Assembly (NCBI GenBank): GCA_900552875.1
Contig: USCS01000007.1
Coordinates: 1 to 19,836, forward strand
Source: an uncultured Collinsella sp.
GTDB taxonomy: Bacteria; Actinomycetota; Coriobacteriia; Coriobacteriales; Coriobacteriaceae
Length of the DNA stretch: 19,836 bases
Direction: 5' to 3'
Position 1 is the first letter of the stretch. Every line of letters starts with the position of its first letter. Below are positions 15,191 to 19,836 of the stretch, in pieces. The notes under the pieces were generated by a model. It worked only from the letters and a program-made list of their open reading frames with translations, was not told the DNA's origin and ran no database searches. Both the position numbers and the translations under genes were made by a program.

Positions 15191-15272
15191 AAATTGAACT
15201 TACGAATGAGGTACGGCGCTATACTGCTTGCTAAATTGAACCTTGGTTCAATTCGTGTTCTATAAATTGAAC
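15191..15272. promoter_or_regulatory. Triple AAATTGAAC operator of the XRE-AlaA gene
   Basis: The 9-mer AAATTGAAC occurs exactly three times, at 15191, 15233 and 15264. The middle copy is part of a palindrome with 9-bp arms (AATTGAACC 15234-15242, GGTTCAATT 15245-15253). The start-to-start distances are 42 and 31 bases, close to four and three helical turns. The sites straddle a TATACT -10 box (15220-15225): copy 1 covers the -35 area, while copies 2 and 3 lie over and past the start site. This suits repression by the XRE domain encoded next. Confidence 0.6.
15220..15225 (+). promoter_or_regulatory. Candidate -10 box of the XRE-AlaA gene
   Basis: TATACT matches consensus at 5 of 6 positions and lies between operator copies 1 and 2. 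The -35 position overlaps copy 1. A second -10-like TATAAA at 15261-15266 overlaps copy 3. Confidence 0.45.
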
Positions 15273-15293
15273 TTTGCCAGCAAGGAGGTTCCT

Positions 15294-16814
15294 GTGGCCC
15301 AAGAGACGTTTAGTAATCGCCTGCGACAGGCTATGTCCGATCGCGACGTTCGCCAGTCGGACGTAATCCGCGCATCGGAGATGCTCGGCAAAAAACTCGG
15401 CAAGAGTCAGATGAGCCAATATGTGAGCGGCAAGACGATTCCGCGGCGCGACGTGGCAGAGCTGCTCGCCCGCATCTTGGAGGTCGATGTTACCTGGCTG
15501 CTCGCCGGTGACGCCGATCAGGGCGAGGCATCATCGTCCCGCAACGTTTCCAAGCCCGAACCCCATCCCTCAGCTCAAATTCCAAGGAGCACCACCATGC
15601 GTACTTTTTCCAAATCCACCAAACTCGAGAACGTCCTGTATGACGTGCGCGGCCCCGTCGTCGACGAGGCTGCCCGTATGGAGGACGAAGGCGAGCGCAT
15701 CCTCAAGCTCAATATCGGCAACCCGGCGCCCTTCGGTTTCCGCACGCCCGACGAGGTTATCAAGGACATGCGCCAGCAGCTGCCCGACTGCGAAGGCTAT
15801 TCCAACTCGCGCGGCCTGTTCTCCGCGCGCAAGGCGATTATGCAGTATTCGCAGATCAAGGGTCTGCCCAACGTTCAGATGGAGCATATCTACACAGGCA
15901 ACGGCGTGTCCGAGCTCATTCAGCTTTCGATGAACGCGCTGCTCGACAATGGCGACGAGATTCTGATCCCCAGCCCCGACTATCCGCTCTGGACGGCGTG
16001 CGCAACACTTGCCGGTGGTCATCCCGTGCACTATCTGTGCGATGAGCAGGCGGATTGGTATCCCGACCTGGAGGATATGGAGTCCAAGATCACGAGCGCG
16101 ACCAAAGCCCTCGTTATCATCAACCCCAACAACCCCACGGGTTCCGTCTATCCGCGCGAGGTGCTCGAGGGCATCGTCGAGGTTGCACGCAGGCATCAGC
16201 TGATGATTTTTGCCGATGAGATCTACGACCGCCTGTGCATGGACGGCTACGAGCACGTCTCGATTGCCTCGCTCGCCCCCGACCTGCCCTGCGTTACCTT
16301 TAGTGGCCTTTCCAAGTCGCACATGATTGCGGGCTATCGTATAGGCTGGATGGTGCTTTCGGGCAACCAGCGCTGCATGAGCGACTTCATCATGGGTATC
16401 AACATGCTCTCCAACATGCGCCTGTGCTCCAACGTGCCGGCTCAGTCAATCGTTCAGACGGCACTCGGTGGTCATCAGTCCGTTAACGACTACATCCGTC
16501 CCGGCGGCCGTGTCTACGAGCAGCGCAACTTTGTGTATGAGGCGCTCAGCAAGATCGACGGCATCTCGGTGGTCAAGCCGCGCGCGGCGTTCTACATCTT
16601 CCCCAAGATGGATGTGAAGAAGTTCAACATCACCGATGACGAGCAGTTCGCCCTTGACCTGCTGCACGAGAAGAAGATCCTGATCACGCGCGGCGGCGGC
16701 TTCAACTGGGCTGAGCCCGACCACTTCCGTATCGTGTACCTGCCGCGCATGGAAGTACTCAAAGAGTCCCTCGAAGACCTGGCCGACTTCTTCGACCATT
16801 ATCGTCAGTCGTAG
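15294..16814 (+). CDS. alaA: XRE helix-turn-helix domain fused to AlaA-type alanine aminotransferase
   Basis: The fusion has 506 residues. Residues 1-75 form a Cro/CI-type HTH (LRQAMSDRDVRQSDVIRAS, KSQMSQYVSGKTIP, VDVTWLLAGD), followed by a 25-residue polar linker. From Met102 the sequence follows E. coli AlaA (405 residues) closely: TKLENVLYDVRGPV, LKLNIGNPAPFGF, NPNNPTG, FADEIYD, and the PLP lysine in FSGLSKSHMIAGYRIG (Lys341, or Lys240 of the AlaA part). The enzyme converts pyruvate and glutamate to alanine and 2-oxoglutarate. GTG 15294 has AAGGAGG five bases upstream; an earlier in-frame ATG at 15243 lies inside the operator palindrome. A second ribosome site before Met102 could yield free AlaA. 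The design parallels MocR regulators, which use a GntR domain. A strong terminator follows. Confidence 0.88.
   Translation: MAQETFSNRLRQAMSDRDVRQSDVIRASEMLGKKLGKSQMSQYVSGKTIPRRDVAELLARILEVDVTWLLAGDADQGEASSSRNVSKPEPHPSAQIPRSTTMRTFSKSTKLENVLYDVRGPVVDEAARMEDEGERILKLNIGNPAPFGFRTPDEVIKDMRQQLPDCEGYSNSRGLFSARKAIMQYSQIKGLPNVQMEHIYTGNGVSELIQLSMNALLDNGDEILIPSPDYPLWTACATLAGGHPVHYLCDEQADWYPDLEDMESKITSATKALVIINPNNPTGSVYPREVLEGIVEVARRHQLMIFADEIYDRLCMDGYEHVSIASLAPDLPCVTFSGLSKSHMIAGYRIGWMVLSGNQRCMSDFIMGINMLSNMRLCSNVPAQSIVQTALGGHQSVNDYIRPGGRVYEQRNFVYEALSKIDGISVVKPRAAFYIFPKMDVKKFNITDDEQFALDLLHEKKILITRGGGFNWAEPDHFRIVYLPRMEVLKESLEDLADFFDHYRQS
15583..15599 (+). promoter_or_regulatory. Internal ribosome site and start for free AlaA
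   Basis: AAGGAG (about 15584-15589) lies seven bases before an in-frame ATG at 15597-15599. From that ATG the protein is 405 residues, exactly the length of E. coli AlaA. Internal initiation would give an aminotransferase without the HTH. Confidence 0.6.
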
Positions 16815-16835
16815 GGGACAGAAGCTCCGTACAAT

Positions 16836-16876
16836 AAAAAGCTCCCTGCAGTTGCTTGGCTGCAGGGAGCTTTTTT
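16836..16876 (+). terminator. Strong terminator after alaA
   Basis: AAAAAGCTCCCTGCAG (16836-16851) and CTGCAGGGAGCTTTTT (16860-16875) form perfect 16-bp arms around an 8-base loop and end in TTTTTT. The A-run on the other side means it could also act on the minus strand. Confidence 0.92.
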
Positions 16877-16890
16877 GTGGACCCGTGGGG

Positions 16891-16996
16891 CGTGGGACAA
16901 AATAATCAGTAGTTCTTGTCCCAGGTTCGAAAGAAGTATCGAGTTTGTTGCCGCAGGCGACCCTGGGACAAAAACTACTGATTATTTTGTCCCACG
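16891..16996. repeat. Long inverted repeat, 35-bp arms with nested GGGACAA dyads
   Basis: The arms 16891-16925 and 16962-16996 are complementary at 34 of 35 positions and flank a 36-base centre. The one mismatch is C-A in the plus RNA and G-U in the minus RNA. Each arm itself begins with GGGACAA and ends with TTGTCCC, so each can also fold alone. The element lies between the convergent alaA and deformylase genes and codes for nothing visible. A miniature mobile or REP-like element, or a two-way terminator, are both possible. Confidence 0.8.
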
Positions 16997-17009
16997 TGGC
17001 GTTCTTGAA

Positions 17010-17420
17010 CTAAATAACAATCCCGTTGCAATGGTCGATTTCGTGTTGGATGATCTCGGCGGTGTAGCCCGAGAAGTTCTTGATACGGTGGACGAAGTTC
17101 TCGTCCAGATACTCCACCTTAATGCGGCGATAACGGGTACAGGGGCGCTCTCCAACCAGCGAAAGGCATCCTTCGCTCGTCTGATAGGCATTGACCTGCT
17201 CAAGAATTTGAGGGTTGTACATCAGGAGCGCCCTGTTGTCGTCCTTTACGCAGATGATGCGTTTGCGCACGCCAATCATATTGGCGGCGAGGCCCACGCA
17301 CTCGTGCTCATGCTCATGGAGCGTATCCAGGAGGTCCTGCCCGGTCACGGCGTCATCGGGGCCCGCGTCTTCGGAAGGCAGGCGCAAAAAGAACTCGGAT
17401 TTCATGATGGGTTTGATCAT
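17010..17420 (-). CDS. def: Peptide deformylase, motif I Gln replaced by Met
   Basis: The 136-residue protein has motif I VGLAANM (Met48 where Gln is usual), motif II EGCLSL (Cys85) and an intact motif III QHEIDH (His126, Glu127, His130). The metal ligands and general base are therefore present, but the residue that stabilises the oxyanion (Gln50 in E. coli) is changed. The GLAANM form is one I recall from some Firmicute deformylase-like proteins. It ends soon after the metal helix and lacks the usual C-terminal extension. ATG 17420 has AGGAG about seven bases upstream. The frame is open to 17636, but that stretch lies in the divergent promoter region and is not protein-like. It is divergent from the MFS gene, with the long inverted repeat just downstream. 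Confidence 0.85.
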   Translation of the reverse strand: MIKPIMKSEFFLRLPSEDAGPDDAVTGQDLLDTLHEHEHECVGLAANMIGVRKRIICVKDDNRALLMYNPQILEQVNAYQTSEGCLSLVGERPCTRYRRIKVEYLDENFVHRIKNFSGYTAEIIQHEIDHCNGIVI

Positions 17421-17492
17421 GGCGGGCTCCTCATGTCTTATGCTTTCGTGGACTTTTAATAATAGCGCGGAAGGAAAGCTGTGCGTCCGCGT

Positions 17493-17498
17493 TACAAT
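17493..17498 (+). promoter_or_regulatory. Candidate -10 box of the MFS gene
   Basis: TACAAT lies in the def/MFS divergent region and would give a leader of about 120 bases. No -35 match was found at 17 bases. Confidence 0.35.
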
Positions 17499-17519
17499 CT
17501 TTCGATGTTGGACCATGTT

Positions 17520-17615
17520 GCCAGATTCGTCGTGTACGGCGTCTGGCGTAAGTCTAGGGCTCATTTTTCGCCCTGGACTGTTCCTCTGGGGCGATGCGAC
17601 TGTCGTTCCAAGAGG
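17520..17615 (+). promoter_or_regulatory. Structured leader of the MFS transporter gene
   Basis: Three stems line up. CCAGA and TCTGG pair over a 16-base loop (about 17521-17546). AGTCTAGGGC (17551-17560) and GCCCTGGACT (17570-17579) form a 10-bp stem with one U-G pair in the plus RNA only. CCTCT pairs with AGAGG just before the ribosome site. No U-run follows, so translational rather than transcriptional control would be expected if it is regulatory. Confidence 0.35.
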
Positions 17616-17625
17616 AAGGAAATGC

Positions 17626-19041
17626 ATGGGGAGCAAATCTCAGCAACAAGTTCAAGTAACGCTATCGGCCACTGCGGCGATTCTCGTCGTTATGTATATT
17701 GCAGCCTTTGTTGCCGCGTTTAACGAGAACATCATTAACGTGGCGCTGCACGACATTATGGCAGCCTTTTCGGTGAGTGCCACCACGGCACAGTGGCTCG
17801 TCTCGGGCTACATGATCGTGACGTCGATTTTTACGGCCATCATGGCCTTCCTGTCCGGCCGTTTCTCGACGCGCAAACTGCTGTTTTTCGCATGCGGATG
17901 CATGGTCGCCGGCGAAGTCCTGTGCCTGGTCGCTCCGTCGTTTAGCGTTTTGCTGCCAAGTCGTATTTTGCAGGCTGCGGGATCGGGCATCTTGTTCCCG
18001 CTCATGATGAACGTGGTGTTGTCTTGCGCGCCGCGCGAGAAGCTCGGTCTGTATCTGAGCCTGGGCGGTGCCTGCATTACGCTGGGGCCGGCGTTTGGAC
18101 CTGTGATCAGCGGTCTTATGTGCACGTTGTTTGGCTGGAGGGCGGTGTTCGTAGTGCCGCTGGTGGGCGGCATTGTGGTCGCTGCGGCGGGCGTAAAGCA
18201 TGTCCAGAATGTCGGAGAGCGCTCGAACACCACGCTTGACATTCTGTCGGTTGTTTTGCTCGCTGCCGGCATTACGGCGTTTGTGTATTCCGTGGGTGAG
18301 TTCTCGACCAATCTGATTGCCGGTGTCGTGGCGCTTTTCGCTGCCGTTGTGCTGCTCGGCCTGTTTGCGGCCCGTCAGCTCAAGCTCGAGCATCCGGTGC
18401 TTAACGTGCGTCCCATGGCGAGCGTTCGCTTTTGGCCTGCGTGCCTGCTTGTGGTGGTGTCGATGATGACGACGTTCTCGATGAGTGTTTTGTTGCCACT
18501 CTATTTTGAAGGTGCCTACGGCATGACCGCACTTGTTGCGGGCCTGCTCATTTTGCCGGCGATTGCCTGCAACGCCGTGACCTCGATTGTGGGCGGACGC
18601 GTGATGGACGCCCGTGGCACATGGCCGCTGCTGCCGGTCGGCTTTGCCCTGATTGCCGTGGGGCAGACTGCAATCTCGATGACGGCGGCAAGCATGAACA
18701 TCGGCGTCGTCGTGGCGCTGACCGTTGTGGTGTATGCCGGAGTCGGCCTGGTGCTGAGCCCCTCGCAGACGGCCGGCTTGGAGACGCTTCCTGCCGCTGA
18801 GCATCCTCACGGAACGGCATTGCTCAACACGTGGAACATGATTGCCGCATCGTTTGGCCCGTCGCTGTTTATCGGTCTGCTTTCGAGTTCTGCGGTGGCT
18901 GCTGGCGCCGCGGGCGTTGCGTCGGACGTTGCCCAGGCGATAGGATTTGCAGCCGCCGTGCGCGTGGCGGCCGTGATTGCCGTTGTCGGGTTCGCGGTGT
19001 CGCTGGTGTACGCTCGCCGCGAGTCGCACATGTCGCATTAA
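17626..19041 (+). CDS. MFS transporter, DHA2 (EmrB/QacA-like) drug-efflux family
   Basis: The 471-residue protein has about 14 membrane segments. NENIINVALHDIMAAF and TAQWLVSGYMI match the TM1-TM2 signature of the DHA2 family, GRFSTRKLLF is MFS motif A, and GGACITLGPAFGPVISGLM is the antiporter motif C in TM5. It probably exports drugs or amphipathic compounds in exchange for protons; in the gut this could include bile acids, but nothing in the sequence shows that. ATG 17626 has AAGGA five to six bases upstream. The frame is open far upstream across the def gene, but there it is antisense sequence. The gene is divergent from def. No clear terminator follows, only a short ATGTG-TG-CACAT palindrome at the stop. 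Confidence 0.88.
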   Translation: MGSKSQQQVQVTLSATAAILVVMYIAAFVAAFNENIINVALHDIMAAFSVSATTAQWLVSGYMIVTSIFTAIMAFLSGRFSTRKLLFFACGCMVAGEVLCLVAPSFSVLLPSRILQAAGSGILFPLMMNVVLSCAPREKLGLYLSLGGACITLGPAFGPVISGLMCTLFGWRAVFVVPLVGGIVVAAAGVKHVQNVGERSNTTLDILSVVLLAAGITAFVYSVGEFSTNLIAGVVALFAAVVLLGLFAARQLKLEHPVLNVRPMASVRFWPACLLVVVSMMTTFSMSVLLPLYFEGAYGMTALVAGLLILPAIACNAVTSIVGGRVMDARGTWPLLPVGFALIAVGQTAISMTAASMNIGVVVALTVVVYAGVGLVLSPSQTAGLETLPAAEHPHGTALLNTWNMIAASFGPSLFIGLLSSSAVAAGAAGVASDVAQAIGFAAAVRVAAVIAVVGFAVSLVYARRESHMSH

Positions 19042-19101
19042 TGTGTGCACATAGATTCTGCAGTTAGATTGGGTGACGACACCATAAACTAATGGACGTT
19101 T

Positions 19102-19179
19102 TGCCGAGAGGCATGAATGTTTAAAGCGCAAAGAGTGCGCGACGGGCCCCGCGAATGGGGCGATGATGCCCGAGAGGGC
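19102..19179 (+). promoter_or_regulatory. Four tandem small hairpins before the last gene
   Basis: In order: TGCC-GAGA-GGCA (19102-19113), GCGCA-AAGAG-TGCGC (19126-19140), GCCCC-GCGAAT-GGGGC (19146-19161) and GCCC-GAGA-GGGC (19168-19179). Two have GNRA-type GAGA loops. They fill the leader and end about four bases before the AGGAG ribosome site. No U-run is present. Confidence 0.4.
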
Positions 19180-19193
19180 CAAGAAGGAGTCTC

Positions 19194-19836
19194 ATGTCTG
19201 AGAACGAAGAGATCATGAACGAGACCGAGAACGAGACCATGGCTGCCGAGGTTGAGGCAGTCGAGACTGTGGAGACCGAAGCTGCCGAGGTTGAGGCTGC
19301 TGACGAGGTTTCCGCCGAGGAGGCCGAGGTTGTCGAGGCCGCCGCTGATTACGATGACGAAGAGCTGATGGACAAGATGCAGAAGGCCGCCCGCCTGCTG
19401 CGCAGCCGTCGCTTTGCTATTTCCAAGGAGGAGGAGGCCAAGGCCGAGCGCATGGCGAACATCGAGCGCGCCATCAAGCTTCTTGACCTCAAGCCCAAGA
19501 TGGAGCAGAAGGAAATGTCCGACCTGCTGGGCATGCGCCTTCGTGAGCTCGATGGCCTGATGGCCGAGGCCGAGGCTGCCGATCTGGTCGGCCGCATCGA
19601 CGACGCCGAGGGCGATATGCGCAAGATCGTTGTCTTCGCTGCCGAGGATGCCGCTGAGGGCCTGGTCGAGCTTGCCAACAAGAAGGAGAAGCTCCTGCCC
19701 GAGCTTTCTTACGAGGAGGCCACCGAGCTCATGGCTGCCCTCGATAAGGTTATCGCCCCGCTCGTCGCCATGGGCCTGGACGAGGACCGCGGTCCTCGCG
19801 GCGGTCGTGACGATCGTGGTGGCCGTGGCGGCGACC
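19194..19836 (+). CDS. Acidic protein with possible winged-helix core and RG-rich tail (3' partial)
   Basis: The gene runs off the window with 214 codons and no stop. Residues 1-55 are almost all Glu, Ala, Val, Asp and Thr (MSENEEIMNETENETMAAEV onward), a disordered acidic region. Residues about 55-185 are helical: a basic segment (AARLLRSRRFAISKEEEAKAERM), then LLDLKPKMEQKEMSDLLGMRLRELDGLM, which looks like a MarR/winged-helix recognition unit, then EDAEGDMRKIVVF. From residue about 200 it becomes RG-rich (GPRGGRDDRGGRGGD), as in RNA-binding RGG tails. I do not recognise the family; a nucleic-acid-binding role is inferred. ATG 19194 has AGGAG four bases upstream. Confidence 0.75.
   Translation, partial: MSENEEIMNETENETMAAEVEAVETVETEAAEVEAADEVSAEEAEVVEAAADYDDEELMDKMQKAARLLRSRRFAISKEEEAKAERMANIERAIKLLDLKPKMEQKEMSDLLGMRLRELDGLMAEAEAADLVGRIDDAEGDMRKIVVFAAEDAAEGLVELANKKEKLLPELSYEEATELMAALDKVIAPLVAMGLDEDRGPRGGRDDRGGRGGD

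Noticed and set aside
15188..15265. Small upstream frame (MKLNLRMRYGAILLAKLNLGS...) before XRE-AlaA
   Set aside because: It lacks a ribosome site and spans the -10 box. The repeated KLN codons arise from the operator repeats, whose 31-base spacing does not keep frame.
17421..17636. N-terminal extension of the second deformylase
   Set aside because: The frame is open, but the sequence is not protein-like, lies in the divergent promoter region and lacks a ribosome site. AGGAG before ATG 17420 fixes the start.
17662..19182. Long minus-strand open frame antisense to the MFS transporter gene
   Set aside because: The product is Arg/His/Gln rich without domains, whereas the plus strand codes a complete 14-segment transporter.

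Overview
The window reads as a chromosomal segment from a GC-rich, Gram-positive gut actinobacterium, most likely Collinsella or a close Coriobacteriia relative. This is inferred from the high-GC codon use, near-consensus AGGAGG ribosome sites, frequent GTG starts, a bile salt hydrolase, a surface protein ending in an LAATGD sorting signal, and gene families typical of that class. No rRNA, tRNA, CRISPR array or transposase was found.

Layout. 1-264: on the minus strand, a TPP riboswitch, an intrinsic terminator and the first 15 codons of a thiamine gene. 303-3407: a HAD phosphatase, a LysR regulator of the streptococcal CpsY/MtaR type and a MetE-like methyltransferase, with a MET-box-like operator between the last two. 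3531-4865: a uracil-type NCS2 permease. 4926-7442 (minus): an esterase and a sortase-anchored beta-helix surface protein whose 5' end is broken. 7682-8995 (minus): an AzgA purine permease, divergent from a peptide-deformylase-like gene (9189-9608). 9740-10705: a bile salt hydrolase. 10785-14155 (minus): a Kup potassium transporter and an EamA exporter, the latter divergent from a second LysR regulator (14274-15131). 15294-16814: an XRE helix-turn-helix domain fused to an AlaA-type alanine aminotransferase. 16891-16996: a striking 35-bp-arm inverted repeat. 17010-17420 (minus): a second deformylase. 17626-19041: a DHA2-type MFS transporter. 19194-end: an acidic protein with an RG-rich tail that runs off the window.

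The main functional themes are nucleobase uptake (two NCS2 permeases), methionine metabolism (regulator plus methyltransferase), bile-acid deconjugation, potassium uptake and metabolite/drug export. The most unusual points are: (1) the XRE-AlaA fusion, with an internal ribosome site that could release free AlaA, placed behind three copies of AAATTGAAC spaced by whole helical turns; (2) two deformylase paralogues that have each lost a different catalytic residue; (3) several intergenic RNA or DNA dyads with no assignment, including a 15-bp minus-strand stem between eamA and kup and four tandem hairpins before the last gene; (4) the MET-box-like site, which ties a non-streptococcal CpsY/MtaR homologue to a MetE-like gene.

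All calls come from reading the sequence by eye. Family names rest on recognised motifs, and no searches were run.
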